From assembly GCA_002897675.1 (NCBI GenBank), contig BDSU01000024.1, forward strand, positions 1 to 64,000: DNA of 64,000 bases. The letters are read 5' to 3'. Shown piece after piece: positions 39,704-49,262 of this stretch (positions within the stretch are counted from its first letter, which is position 1; each line of letters starts with the position of its first letter). The notes beneath the pieces are model-generated. The model was not told the DNA's origin and searched no databases. It saw only the letters and a list, made by a program, of their open reading frames with translations. Origin of the DNA: a bacterium BMS3Abin02. GTDB taxonomy: Bacteria > Actinomycetota > Acidimicrobiia > Spongiisociales > UBA4744. The position numbers and the translations under genes were made by a program.

Positions 39704-40994
39704 AGGGGCACCCCCCGCCTTGGATGTGTGCCATCACTTCGTCCTTGAAGTAGCGCGTGATCGACGTGATCGGTGATACCGAGGACGGCCCCAACGGGCA
39801 GATGGTGGTCATCTTCGGAGGCCATAGGAGACCCGGGCTGATGTTGTCGGCGACGTCCAGAAGGAGATCCGTGTCGACCTCCCGGCCGGATCCTTCTTCG
39901 ATGCGGCGCAGGATCTGTTCCTCCCACGTCGTCCCCTCTCGGCAAGGAGTGCACTGGCCGCACGATTCGTGTGCGAAGAAGCGAACGACCCGCTCGGCGG
40001 CACGGACCACACATGTCGTGTCGTCCATGACGATGACCGCGCCCGATCCCAGCATCGACCCGGCCTTGCCACATGCGTCTTTCGTGATCTCATCATCGAG
40101 ATGCTGCGACGGTACGAACCAGGGCGCACTGGCACCGCCGGGGATCCAGGTCTTGAGCTCGTTCCCGGATCGGATTCCCCCGACGACGTCGAAGATGAGC
40201 TCTCTCCACGTGATGCCGTGCGGAAGTTCGTAGTTGCCGGGTCGGTTCACGTGGCCGGACACGGAGAACAGGAACGTGCCCGTGTCGACGTCGTGGCCGA
40301 GGGCTCGATAGGCGTCCGCGCCGTGCTCGAGGATGTACGGCAAGTTGGAGACCGTCTCGACGTTGTTGACGATCGTCGGCATCATGTAGAGACCCTTGGC
40401 GGCCGGGAAATAGGGCGGCTTGATGCGAGGCTCGCCACGTCGACCTTCGAGGCTGTTGATGAGGGCGGTCTCTTCACCGCAGATGTAGGCACCGCCCCCG
40501 AGGTGGACGGTCACCTCCAGTTCATAATCGGTCCCAAAGATCCCCTTGCCGAGGAAGCCCTTGGCGTAGGCCTCCGCGAGCGCACGCTGGACTCGCCGCG
40601 CCGGCAGCGGATACTCGCCCCGGATATAGATGAATGCCTCGTGGACCTCGTTGGCGACCGCCGTGATGATGATGCCCTCGATCATCTGATGGGGGTCCCG
40701 TTCGAGAAGTTGGCGGTCTTTGAAGGTTCCCGGCTCTGACTCGTCGCCGTTGACGACCAGGTAGGCGGGGCGGGCCGGAGCGAGGAAACTCCATTTCAGG
40801 CCTGCGGAGAATCCTGCGCCACCACGCCCGATCAGTCCGGAGGACTTCACCAGTTCGACGAGTTCGTCCCTGGTCATGTCCATCGCCTTGCGTGCTCCCG
40901 CATAGCCGCCGGTCGCCTCGTAGGTCTCCATCGTGTGACTGTCGGACGGGTGCTCGATCATCCGTCTCGTCAGCACCAGCGGGTAGGCGCTCAT
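39696..40994 (-). CDS. nuoF: NADH-quinone oxidoreductase subunit F
   Basis: A 432-residue subunit binding NADH, FMN and cluster N3. GRGGAGFSAGLKW and NGDESEPGTFKDR form the nucleotide and flavin sites; the N3 ligands are ESCGQCTPCREG and the Cys in TTICPLG. The start overlaps the nuoE stop. Confidence 0.97.
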   Translation of the reverse strand: MSAYPLVLTRRMIEHPSDSHTMETYEATGGYAGARKAMDMTRDELVELVKSSGLIGRGGAGFSAGLKWSFLAPARPAYLVVNGDESEPGTFKDRQLLERDPHQMIEGIIITAVANEVHEAFIYIRGEYPLPARRVQRALAEAYAKGFLGKGIFGTDYELEVTVHLGGGAYICGEETALINSLEGRRGEPRIKPPYFPAAKGLYMMPTIVNNVETVSNLPYILEHGADAYRALGHDVDTGTFLFSVSGHVNRPGNYELPHGITWRELIFDVVGGIRSGNELKTWIPGGASAPWFVPSQHLDDEITKDACGKAGSMLGSGAVIVMDDTTCVVRAAERVVRFFAHESCGQCTPCREGTTWEEQILRRIEEGSGREVDTDLLLDVADNISPGLLWPPKMTTICPLGPSSVSPITSITRYFKDEVMAHIQGGGCPFD

Positions 40995-41605
40995 GAGGCG
41001 CCTCCTGCCGTCCCGTATGGATCGAACGCGGGAAAGGGTCCGACGGCACCCTGCGGCTCGGCGATTGCGGGATCGAACGAACGTGCGCCACCGAAGCGTT
41101 CCTGGAGTTCGGCCGCCGTGACCATCGTCGGCTTGGTCTCACGAAGCCACCGGATCATTGCCGCGACGGCGTCGGGAGAGACTCCTTCGACGAGTTCGTA
41201 GTTCACCTGGACGGCCGGCGCGCCACCGCAGGCTCCGATGCACTCGACGTGCTCGACGGTGACGACCCCGTCTGCATCGGTCTCACCTGCAGGCACCCCG
41301 GCTTCCTCTTCGGCCGAGGTCATGACGTCGTCGGCGCTGTTGAGCATGCAGACGATCGACGTGCAGACCGACACGAGGTACTCGCCCTGCGGAACGAGCT
41401 TGAACATCCCATAGAAGCTCGCGACCGATTCCACCTGCACCGGCGTCAACCCGGTCAGCTCTGCGACCTGGCGCATGCCGTCTTCGGTCAGGTAACCGTC
41501 TTCGCGCATGGCGATGTAGAGCAAGGGCATGATGGCGGATCGTTTCTGTGGGTACCGGTCGATGAGGGACCGGGCCCGGGCGAGGGTCTCGACACTCCAG
41601 CTCAT
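40991..41605 (-). CDS. nuoE: NADH-quinone oxidoreductase subunit E
   Basis: A 204-residue thioredoxin-like 2Fe-2S subunit. Cluster N1a ligands are in VCTSIVC and ECIGACGG. ATG at 41605 has an AGGAA SD eight bases upstream; the frame remains open upstream without a better start. A 64-base gap separates it from nuoD, the longest inside the nuo operon. Confidence 0.95.
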   Translation of the reverse strand: MSWSVETLARARSLIDRYPQKRSAIMPLLYIAMREDGYLTEDGMRQVAELTGLTPVQVESVASFYGMFKLVPQGEYLVSVCTSIVCMLNSADDVMTSAEEEAGVPAGETDADGVVTVEHVECIGACGGAPAVQVNYELVEGVSPDAVAAMIRWLRETKPTMVTAAELQERFGGARSFDPAIAEPQGAVGPFPAFDPYGTAGGAS

Positions 41606-41669
41606 GATCCGATTCCTGTCAATGCTGGCGTCGAATATCGACGCTGATAGTGACGAGAATCCGGTCTCT

Positions 41670-43016
41670 TCATCGGTCCACGTCTCCAATCACCGGATCG
41701 AGCGACGAGATGGTCGCAACCGTGTCTGCGATGAGCGAATCGGCCATGGCGATGGGCAGCATCTGGAGGTTGCAGAACGACGGCGTGCGCATGTGCATCC
41801 GCAACGGACGTGTGCCTCCGTCGGACACCAGGTATGCGCCCAGTTCGCCCCTCGGGGATTCGATCGCCACGTACGTTTCGCCTTCGGGCACCTTGAACCC
41901 CGCAGTGAAGATCTTGAAGTGATGGATCAGTGCCTCCATCGACTGGTCGATACGTGCACGAGGCGGCGGGGTCACCTTGCGGTCCTCCGTGCGGTAGTCG
42001 CCTTTCGGAATCGACTCTGCGACCTGACGCACGATGTCCAGCGATTGAGTGATCTCCTGCACCCGGACACGGTACCGGTCATATACGTCGCCGTTCTCCC
42101 CGACCGGGACCTCGAAGTCATACTGCTCGACTCCGCTGTACGGCCGGGTCTTGCGCAGATCCCATCCGACCCCGGTGGCGCGCAGGTTCGGGCCGGTCGT
42201 CCCGTAGGCCAGGGCCTCCTCGGAGGTGATGACTCCAACGCCGATCGTGCGCTCTTCCCAGATCGGGTTGTGCCTGAGCAGGTCGTCGTAGTCTGTGACG
42301 CCGGCGATCACCTTCTCGATGATGTCTTCGATGTCGGCTTCCCAACCGTCCGGAAGGTCCGCAGCGACCCCGCCGGGGCGGATGTAGTTGTGGTTCATCC
42401 GCAGCCCCGTCGTCTTCTCGAAGAAAGCGAGGATGGCTTCGCGGTCGCGAAACCCGTACAGCATCATGGACAGTGCGCCGATGTCCATGCCGGCGGTCGC
42501 GAGGAACACCTGATGGCTGGCGATCCGGTTCAGTTCGGTCATGAGTATCCGGATCGCCTGCGCGCGCGGTGGGATCTCGACCCCCAGGAGTTGTTCGACA
42601 GCAAGCGAGAACGCAAGCTCACTGTGTAGCGGAGACAGGTAGTCCATCCTGGTCACGTTCGTCGGGCCTTGGAGGAAGCTCAGCTGCTCTCCGGTCTTCT
42701 CCATGCCTGTGTGGAGGTACCCGATGATCGGTTTGGTCCGGCGGATGATCTCGCCTTCGAGTTCGATCTGAAGGCGCAACACCCCGTGGGTGGAAGGGTG
42801 CTGCGGACCCATGTTGATGATCATCAGTTCGTCTTCGGGGATCTCTTCCTCCACGATGAAGTCGTCATCGACTCGAATGCCCTCCTGTTCGACGAGGCGG
42901 CCTTCGGTCTCCTCGACGAACATCTCTTGGGCGCCCTCGTCCGTCGAGTCCTTCACCCACTCGGGTTCTTCGGTCCCGGAGATCCAGATCTCGTGCAGTT
43001 GGCGCTCGTCACTCAT
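41670..43016 (-). CDS. nuoD: NADH-quinone oxidoreductase subunit D
   Basis: A 448-residue subunit forming the quinone pocket; the family core begins at about residue 68 with NMGPQHPSTHGVLRL. The preceding 65 residues are an acidic extension rich in Asp and Glu that is not part of the usual fold. Other conserved stretches are GYLHTGMEK and RPGGVAADLP. The start overlaps nuoC. Confidence 0.96.
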   Translation of the reverse strand: MSDERQLHEIWISGTEEPEWVKDSTDEGAQEMFVEETEGRLVEQEGIRVDDDFIVEEEIPEDELMIINMGPQHPSTHGVLRLQIELEGEIIRRTKPIIGYLHTGMEKTGEQLSFLQGPTNVTRMDYLSPLHSELAFSLAVEQLLGVEIPPRAQAIRILMTELNRIASHQVFLATAGMDIGALSMMLYGFRDREAILAFFEKTTGLRMNHNYIRPGGVAADLPDGWEADIEDIIEKVIAGVTDYDDLLRHNPIWEERTIGVGVITSEEALAYGTTGPNLRATGVGWDLRKTRPYSGVEQYDFEVPVGENGDVYDRYRVRVQEITQSLDIVRQVAESIPKGDYRTEDRKVTPPPRARIDQSMEALIHHFKIFTAGFKVPEGETYVAIESPRGELGAYLVSDGGTRPLRMHMRTPSFCNLQMLPIAMADSLIADTVATISSLDPVIGDVDR

Positions 43017-43515
43017 GATGCCTCCGGCGACGACTTGAACTGGATGGGGACGGACCCGACGCCGTAGTCCTTACGAAGCGGGTGACCCTCCCATTCATCG
43101 GGGAGCAGAATCCGCGTAAGGTCGGGATGGTCCTCGAACGTCACCCCGAACATGTCGTAGGCCTCCCGCTCGTAGAAGTTGGCGCCCGGGTACACCGGCA
43201 CCAGCGAATCGACGATCATGTCGTCCTCCGGCATCGACGCCCGCAGACGGACACGAAGATTGTGCTGGAGCGAAAGCAGACCGGCAACGAGTTCGAAGCG
43301 AACAGGTCGCTTACCGAGGAAGTCCACGACGGTCTCGTCGACCAGCATCTCGAACCCGGCATCCCGTGCCGCCTGTGCGACCTCGCGCCATCGGTTCTTG
43401 GGCACCATGAGCACGTCTTGATCACTCGACAGCGTCCATTCGACGTCGTCGAACAGGTCGGCAATCCCGCCGATGACGGGGTCCGGTGCGGCCAATGGTG
43501 TGGTCTCGTCGGCCA

Positions 43516-43516
<1 letters not shown>
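43013..43516 (-). CDS. nuoC: NADH-quinone oxidoreductase subunit C
   Basis: A 167-residue connecting subunit of the 30-kDa family. VYPGANFYEREAYDMFGV and HPDLTRILLPDEWEGHPLRK are the diagnostic stretches. ATG at 43516 shares one base with the nuoB stop. Confidence 0.96.
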
Positions 43517-43985
<469 letters not shown>

Positions 43986-43986
<1 letters not shown>

Positions 43987-44387
43987 TACGCGGCCTCTTG
44001 TTCACGGACATAGCGGGAACGGCGCTTCACGTTCCAGTCGAGTGCCCCACGCTTCCAGACATACCCGAGCGTCTCGATGATGAGCAACGTGAAGATGCCG
44101 ACCGCCGCGATGCCATACCAGCCCAGTTCACGAAACTGGACGGCCCACGCGAACAAGAAGATCGTTTCGATGTCGAAGATCACGAACAACATCGCGACGA
44201 GGTAGAACTTGACGGGGAATCGCTGGGCAGGCTCATGCTCAGGAACGATGCCGCACTCGTACGGCGCAAGCTTCTCCGGTGACGGCTTCTTTGGAGCGAT
44301 GAGCCAGGAGATTCCGATGCTGGCGAATCCGAAGGCCACGACCAGCACGAACATGATGGCGACTGGCAGGTAGTCGGCAAGATTCAC
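43986..44387 (-). CDS. nuoA: NADH-quinone oxidoreductase subunit A
   Basis: A 133-residue membrane subunit with three helices. [21 protein letters not shown] and [14 protein letters not shown] are the conserved features of the quinone-site loop. GTG at 44387 was chosen because GGAAGGG lies seven bases upstream; TTG 44393 is the other option. First gene of the 14-gene nuo operon. Confidence 0.94.
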
Positions 44388-44414
44388 GGCCAAACCCTTC
44401 CCTCGGTCCCCGCA

Positions 44415-44443
44415 AGATTAGAAGTGGTGAGGGACCTGAACAA
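44415..44443 (-). promoter_or_regulatory. Promoter of the nuo operon
   Basis: On the minus strand TTGTTC, a 17-base spacer and TAATCT, placed about 28 bases before the nuoA start codon. No Rex-type operator was recognised beside it. Confidence 0.45.
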
Positions 44444-44472
44444 AACGCAACGATATCGCCTCCGGCAAGCCG

Positions 44473-45180
44473 TCATGATTCTCGATCACCGTCCAACGCG
44501 GCCGCTACCGCCGCCTGCGCGTGCAGGGCCGTCGTGTCGAACACAGGCACCGGAGAATCTTCTGCACCGATCAGCATGCCGATCTCGGTACAGCCGAGTA
44601 TCACCCCTTGGGCACCGTCGGAGACGAGTCGCTCGACGATCCTTCGGTATTGGGCTTTCGAATCGTCGTTCGTCACTCCGAGACACAGCTCGCCGAAGAT
44701 GACGTCGTTGATCAGCGCTCGATCGTCCGGCTCTGGGATGGCGACGGCGATTCCGTAGTTGCTCTCGAGCCACCCCCGGTAGAAGTCCTGCTCCATCGTG
44801 TACCGGGTGCCGAGCAGACCAACCGTTTGGAGTCCCGTTGCGGCGATCGCCCTGCCGGTCGCGTCTGCGATGTGGATGAATGGAATGGAGACGGCACCGG
44901 CAACCGCAGGAGCGACCTTGTGCATCGTGTTGGTGGCCAGGATCAGCACTTCTGCACCCGCCGCTTCGGTCCGACGCGCAGCCTCCACGAGTGCGGCACC
45001 TGCCGCCTCCCAGTCCCCCCGCTGTTGCATCTGCTCGATCGGCGCAAAATCGACGGACACGAGCACGAGATCCGCGGAGTGGAACCCGCCGAGCCTGCCG
45101 GCTACCTCCTCGTTGATCAGCTCGTAGTAGTCCCGACTGGATTGCCAGCTCATCCCCCCGATGATGCCGATGGTCTTGAT
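44473..45180 (-). CDS. Aspartate/glutamate racemase family protein with ATC start
   Basis: A 235-residue racemase-fold protein. One catalytic cysteine lies in VILGCTEIGMLI; the other position is occupied by Thr in LATNTMHK. Its relatives normally begin MKTIG-type; here the sequence IKTIGIIGGMSW is preceded by AAGGAG at the right distance from the ATC codon at 45180, with no ATG or TTG nearby. Initiation at ATC is therefore likely, or the start has mutated; a GTG at 45213 is the conventional alternative. Confidence 0.8.
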   Translation of the reverse strand: MKTIGIIGGMSWQSSRDYYELINEEVAGRLGGFHSADLVLVSVDFAPIEQMQQRGDWEAAGAALVEAARRTEAAGAEVLILATNTMHKVAPAVAGAVSIPFIHIADATGRAIAATGLQTVGLLGTRYTMEQDFYRGWLESNYGIAVAIPEPDDRALINDVIFGELCLGVTNDDSKAQYRRIVERLVSDGAQGVILGCTEIGMLIGAEDSPVPVFDTTALHAQAAVAAALDGDRES

Positions 45181-45234
45181 GCTCGCTCCTTCGTCGTTCG
45201 CAGTCCCCGGCACCTCGTACCCGGTACGTCCGCG

Positions 45235-45240
45235 TACGCT
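45235..45240 (+). promoter_or_regulatory. -10 box of pncA, probably leaderless
   Basis: TACGCT followed by ACCTGT and the ATG. Confidence 0.4.
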
Positions 45241-45246
45241 ACCTGT

Positions 45247-45837
45247 ATGGAGACGACTACGTACGACCCAGAGACGGCGCTGATCGTCGTCGACGTGCAG
45301 AACGATTTCGCCGACGCAAGCGGCAGCCTCTCCGTCCCGGATGGAGTAAGCATCATCCCGGTAGTCAACACGGAGATCGCCAAGGCACGAGACGCAGGGG
45401 CGATCGTCGTCTACACGCGGGACTGGCATCCTGCATCGACACCTCATTTCGCCAAGGACGGAGGTATCTGGCCTGTTCACTGTGTGGCCGGCACGTGGGG
45501 CGCCGAGTTCCACCCCGGGCTCGTCGTGAAAGGACCGGAGATTCGCAAGGGCAGCAACGGTGAGGACGGCTACTCGGGTTTCACGATGCGAGACCCGGAA
45601 ACGGGAACGGAGATTCCGACCGAGCTCGACTCCCTGATGAGAGATCGGAACGTGGGGCGACTCGTCGTCGTCGGGCTCGCAACCGACTACTGCGTCAAAT
45701 GCACCGCGCTGGACGGATTACGACTCGGGTATGACGTGACCGTTCTCGGCAGGGCGGTCCGAGCGGTCGACCTGCGAGAGGGAGACGGGGAACGCGCTCT
45801 TGGAGCAATCGAGGCCGCAGGCGGGACCGTCGAGTGA
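45247..45837 (+). CDS. pncA: Nicotinamidase / isochorismatase-family hydrolase
   Basis: A 196-residue hydrolase converting nicotinamide to nicotinate in NAD recycling. Catalytic Asp16 lies in VVDVQNDF, metal ligands in TRDWHPASTPHF, and the nucleophile in ATDYCVK. The stop overlaps the GTG start of the kinase-like gene, so the two form a unit. It has its own probable leaderless promoter and is divergent from the racemase gene. Confidence 0.93.
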   Translation: METTTYDPETALIVVDVQNDFADASGSLSVPDGVSIIPVVNTEIAKARDAGAIVVYTRDWHPASTPHFAKDGGIWPVHCVAGTWGAEFHPGLVVKGPEIRKGSNGEDGYSGFTMRDPETGTEIPTELDSLMRDRNVGRLVVVGLATDYCVKCTALDGLRLGYDVTVLGRAVRAVDLREGDGERALGAIEAAGGTVE

Positions 45838-46694
45838 TCAGCGGCTGGATTCGAAGCGTCACCGGCCACAACGTCAGCGGTCTTCGACTGATGCCTGGTG
45901 CCACGTCGTCTTCCGTGTATGCCGTCACACTCGAAGATGCCCCCCCGGTCGTCCTCCGCCTGTTCACGAACGAGCGCTGGCTCGCGTGCGAGCCGGATCT
46001 GGCCACGCACGAAGCGGCGGCGCTGACGCAGGTGGAGCACATCGACCTCCCCACACCCGAGATCGTCGCGCTCGATCCGGATGGCTCGCAGACCGGCGTC
46101 CCTGCCGTGCTGATGACCCTGCTGCCGGGGACCGTCGAGTTGCGGCCCGACGACCTCGACAGGTGGCTCGCGGCTCTCGCCGAGCCGTTGAACGTCCTCC
46201 ACGCGAGTCCGATGCCCACCTTCGCATGGGAGTACGACCCCTGGATCGAGCACGGCCTTCAGACACCGGAGTGGGCAGAATGCCGCGACGTCTGGGAGAA
46301 GGCGTTCGACCTCCTTGCCCAAGGCATGCCGGAGGAGCGGCCGCGTTTTCTGCACCGCGACTACCACCCGACGAACATCCTCTGGGCCGACGGCGCCATC
46401 AGCGGGATCGTCGACTGGGTGAACGCGTGCGTCGGCCCTCCGAGTGCGGACATCGCCCACTGCCGGCTGAACCTTGCACTCATGTACGGGTACGAGGCTG
46501 CGGAGCGATTCCTCGGGCATGTCGACGATGCCTACGACCCGATCTGGGACTTGGTTCCGGCCCTCTCTGGACTCGAGGAGTTCAGCGTCTACACGCCATG
46601 GACCGACTTCGGACTGCAGCATCTGTCCGAGCCGCTCGTACGCGAGCGCCTCGAAGGCTTCATTGTCAGATCGCTGGCGTCACAAGGCGCATGA
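45834..46694 (+). CDS. Aminoglycoside phosphotransferase-fold kinase
   Basis: A 286-residue protein of the APH/choline kinase fold. The catalytic loop is LHRDYHPTNIL, with Asp and Asn in place, and the metal-binding Asp is in GIVDWVNA. The GTG start overlaps the nicotinamidase stop. Substrate is unknown; the fold phosphorylates small hydroxylated metabolites as often as antibiotics, so resistance should not be assumed. Confidence 0.85.
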   Translation: MISGWIRSVTGHNVSGLRLMPGATSSSVYAVTLEDAPPVVLRLFTNERWLACEPDLATHEAAALTQVEHIDLPTPEIVALDPDGSQTGVPAVLMTLLPGTVELRPDDLDRWLAALAEPLNVLHASPMPTFAWEYDPWIEHGLQTPEWAECRDVWEKAFDLLAQGMPEERPRFLHRDYHPTNILWADGAISGIVDWVNACVGPPSADIAHCRLNLALMYGYEAAERFLGHVDDAYDPIWDLVPALSGLEEFSVYTPWTDFGLQHLSEPLVRERLEGFIVRSLASQGA

Positions 46695-46706
46695 AAGAGT
46701 CCGAAT

Positions 46707-47948
46707 TCAGGCTCTCGGCACGAGGCGCACCATGCGCTCCAGTGCCGAGTAGGCGGCCTCGCCGATGTTCGTCTCCTCGGGATCGAGCAGGTTGGCCATC
46801 ACTTTCAACACCCATTCCATCAGCGGCTTCGACCGCAGGCCGGCGTGAGTCACTGCCCACATGACACGCGGGCTGCCGATCGCCCTGACGAACAGCCTCG
46901 CCATCCGGTAGTAGAGACCATACGTGTCCTGGAGTTCGCGTGGGTAGCGCTGGAGCAAGGACAGATCGTTGGCAGCCAGCGCCTCGTGGACATGGCGCGC
47001 CGCGGCACGGCCCGTCTCGTAGGCGTACGCGATCCCTTCACCGTTCCACGGATTGATCATCCCCGCCGCGTCGCCTGCCACCACCCAGTTGGCACCGGCC
47101 TGGGGCCCCACCGAGAGGCCCATCGCCAGCTTTCCCCCCTTCGGTTTGGACAGTGCACCGTCCTCGGTGAGCTTCCAGTACCGAGGCGCGGCCCGCACGT
47201 AGGCGTCCATCATCCTGGACGTGTTGACGTGCTTCCAGTCGGAAAACGTCGAGACCAGGCCGACTCCGACGTTTACGGTCCCGTCACCGAGAGGGAACAC
47301 CCACCCGTAGCCGGGCATCTGTGCACCCGTCTCGTCCCGGATGTCGAGTTGGTTCTCCATGAACCCATCGTCGGAACGGGGACTCGAGTAATAGCCTCGG
47401 AGAGCCATCCCCATCGGATAGTCCCTGCGACGTGAAGTGCCCAGCGCTCGCCCAAAGCGAGACATCGACCCGTCTGCAACCACGACGGCCTTTGGACGGA
47501 GCACTTCGACACCCGAGTCCGACCGGACGGAGACGCCATCGAGTCGCCCTTCGTCGAAGATCGGGGTTGCTTCACTGCGTTCGAGCACGGTGACGCCTTG
47601 CGCCCTCACGAGTTCGGCGACTTGCGTATCGAGGTCGAGTCGACGAATCACGCCGCCCCATTTGGGGAAGATCGGATGGTCCGGCCATTCGATTTCGACC
47701 TTGAGGTCATTGCCCGCATACGACCGCAGGCCGGATACCCGGTGGAACTGGGGAACCGAGAAATCGAAGTCCATCTCCTGGAGCTGGAAGATGGATCGCG
47801 GCGTGAGTCCGTCCCCGCAGGTCTTCTCCCGCGGGTATGCCTTCTTCTCGAGGAGCGCCACCGATCTGCCGGCTCGGGCCAGCCAGTAGGCGGCTGCACA
47901 ACCTGCAGGACCTCCGCCCACGACGACGACATCGGGATGTTGCACCAT
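46707..47948 (-). CDS. Geranylgeranyl reductase-family FAD oxidoreductase
   Basis: A 413-residue flavoprotein. The FAD site is VVVGGGPAGCAAAYWL, followed by KTCGDGLTP and, near residue 290, GDAAGMINPWNGEGI. Members saturate isoprenoid chains of lipids or menaquinone; a role in menaquinone side-chain reduction would suit the respiratory setting but is inference. ATG at 47948 removes an upstream stretch that lacks family features. It ends 12 bases from the convergent kinase gene. Confidence 0.88.
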   Translation of the reverse strand: MVQHPDVVVVGGGPAGCAAAYWLARAGRSVALLEKKAYPREKTCGDGLTPRSIFQLQEMDFDFSVPQFHRVSGLRSYAGNDLKVEIEWPDHPIFPKWGGVIRRLDLDTQVAELVRAQGVTVLERSEATPIFDEGRLDGVSVRSDSGVEVLRPKAVVVADGSMSRFGRALGTSRRRDYPMGMALRGYYSSPRSDDGFMENQLDIRDETGAQMPGYGWVFPLGDGTVNVGVGLVSTFSDWKHVNTSRMMDAYVRAAPRYWKLTEDGALSKPKGGKLAMGLSVGPQAGANWVVAGDAAGMINPWNGEGIAYAYETGRAAARHVHEALAANDLSLLQRYPRELQDTYGLYYRMARLFVRAIGSPRVMWAVTHAGLRSKPLMEWVLKVMANLLDPEETNIGEAAYSALERMVRLVPRA

Positions 47949-47985
47949 TCGAGCAACCAGCCTACCGGGGCTGAGAGCGGAGCAG

Positions 47986-48393
47986 TCAGGGAACGATCGG
48001 GAGACCCGCCTGTGCCCAGGCCACGATCCCGCCACCGATGTCCTCCACATGAGTGAACCCGAGTTCACGCATGATCACCAACGCCTGGCCGCTCCTGCTC
48101 CCGGTGCGGCAGTAGATGACGTAGCGATCGTTCTTGTCCAGCTGGGACAGTTTGTCGCGGAAGTCCGGTGCATAGAAGTCGATGTTGTCGGCGCCCGCGA
48201 GCTTGCCCGCGCCGTATTCCTCCGGCGTCCGAACGTCGAGCAGGACGAAACCGGCATCACCGAGTCCGGCTTGAATCTCCTGGTACGCCTCCGCAGGGGT
48301 GATCGTCTTGATCTCCTGGGTAACGGTTGCGGTGCCGCCACACGCTCCGGCCAGGAGCCCGAAGACGACCGTCATGATGAGTAGCTTGCGCAT
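47986..48393 (-). CDS. Rhodanese-domain lipoprotein
   Basis: A 135-residue single rhodanese domain with a lipoprotein signal ending LLAGACGG, so it is anchored outside the membrane. The active-site loop is YCRTGSRSG with the persulfide-forming cysteine. ATG at 48393 has a GGAGG SD. A CsoR/CstR-like palindrome lies 23 bases upstream, suggesting induction by reactive sulfur or copper. Confidence 0.9.
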   Translation of the reverse strand: MRKLLIMTVVFGLLAGACGGTATVTQEIKTITPAEAYQEIQAGLGDAGFVLLDVRTPEEYGAGKLAGADNIDFYAPDFRDKLSQLDKNDRYVIYCRTGSRSGQALVIMRELGFTHVEDIGGGIVAWAQAGLPIVP

Positions 48394-48415
48394 GGTGACC
48401 TCCAAGAGCGGGAAT

Positions 48416-48434
48416 AATACCCTCCGGGGGTATT
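48416..48434. promoter_or_regulatory. CsoR/CstR-type operator palindrome
   Basis: AATACCC-TCCGG-GGGTATT has seven-base arms and the TACCC/GGGTA core typical of operators of the CsoR family, which includes persulfide-sensing CstR. It lies just upstream of the rhodanese gene. Confidence 0.6.
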
Positions 48435-48516
48435 TACTCCGCCATGACGACCCCCTTCTGCATCGTCGACACCGACCGCCATGGTCCGTCGATTTCGACC
48501 GATCGCATCACCCGAA

Positions 48517-48522
48517 TATCGT
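48517..48522 (+). promoter_or_regulatory. -10 box of rex, probably leaderless
   Basis: TATCGT seven bases before the GTG start of rex. Confidence 0.35.
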
Positions 48523-48529
48523 TCCCTTG

Positions 48530-49159
48530 GTGTCGAACGTTCCACAGCCAACCATCAACCGCCTTCCCCGCTACCTGTTCTGCCTCAAGCAGCTGAGGCC
48601 GGGGATCGAGACCATCTCGTCCTCGGAGCTGGCCAGGTTGGCCGACGAGACCGCGGCCACCGTCCGGCGGGACCTCTCCTGCCTCGGCTCTCACGGCGTA
48701 CGAGGTGTTGGGTACGACATCAAGCGGCTTGCCACCGAGATTCGCGACCAGCTCGGCCTCTCCCGATCCTGGGATGTTGTGATCATCGGCGCAGGCCACC
48801 TCGGAACCGCTCTTGCCCACTACGAGGGGTTCGAAGGGGAAGGACTTCGGGTGATCGGAATCTACGACTCCGCTCCGGCCAAGATCGGCGCGCGTTTCGA
48901 AGCGCTGACGGTCAAGCATCCCGATCGGATGGCGGAAGATCTCGCCGGGTCTCCCAGGGCCTTCGGTATCATCACCGTCCCGGCGGATGCGGCGCAGGAT
49001 GCCGCCAATCTCCTGATCGATGCCGGAGTCACCGGGATCCTCTCATTTGCGCCGACACTGCTGACGACCCCTCATCATGTGTTCGTACGGCATGTGGACC
49101 TCGCCACCGAACTCCACGTTCTCGCCTACTACGCGGCCGCACGTCAACGTTCGGCCTGA
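48530..49159 (+). CDS. rex: Redox-sensing transcriptional repressor Rex
   Basis: A 209-residue regulator that binds DNA when NADH is low. The N-terminal winged helix reads TINRLPRYLFCLKQL and VRRDLSCLGSHGVRGVGYD; the Rossmann site is VVIIGAGHLGTALAHY, and the domain-swapped C-terminal helix ends ELHVLAYYAAA. GTG at 48530 gives a normal Rex length. It lies between nuo/nar and the second cytochrome b locus, all plausible targets. Confidence 0.93.
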   Translation: MSNVPQPTINRLPRYLFCLKQLRPGIETISSSELARLADETAATVRRDLSCLGSHGVRGVGYDIKRLATEIRDQLGLSRSWDVVIIGAGHLGTALAHYEGFEGEGLRVIGIYDSAPAKIGARFEALTVKHPDRMAEDLAGSPRAFGIITVPADAAQDAANLLIDAGVTGILSFAPTLLTTPHHVFVRHVDLATELHVLAYYAAARQRSA

Positions 49160-49262
49160 GCCGATCAACGCTTCGAGCGCTCGCTCGATATCGCCAATGT
49201 CTCCGCAGGAGCCGGCTCTGCAACGATCGGCAGGAAGATCGCGAAGATACCGATTCCGCCCA

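Noticed and set aside
45834-46694. Antibiotic resistance gene
   Set aside because: Only the general aminoglycoside phosphotransferase fold is seen; it is coupled to nicotinamidase and no resistance-specific features are visible.
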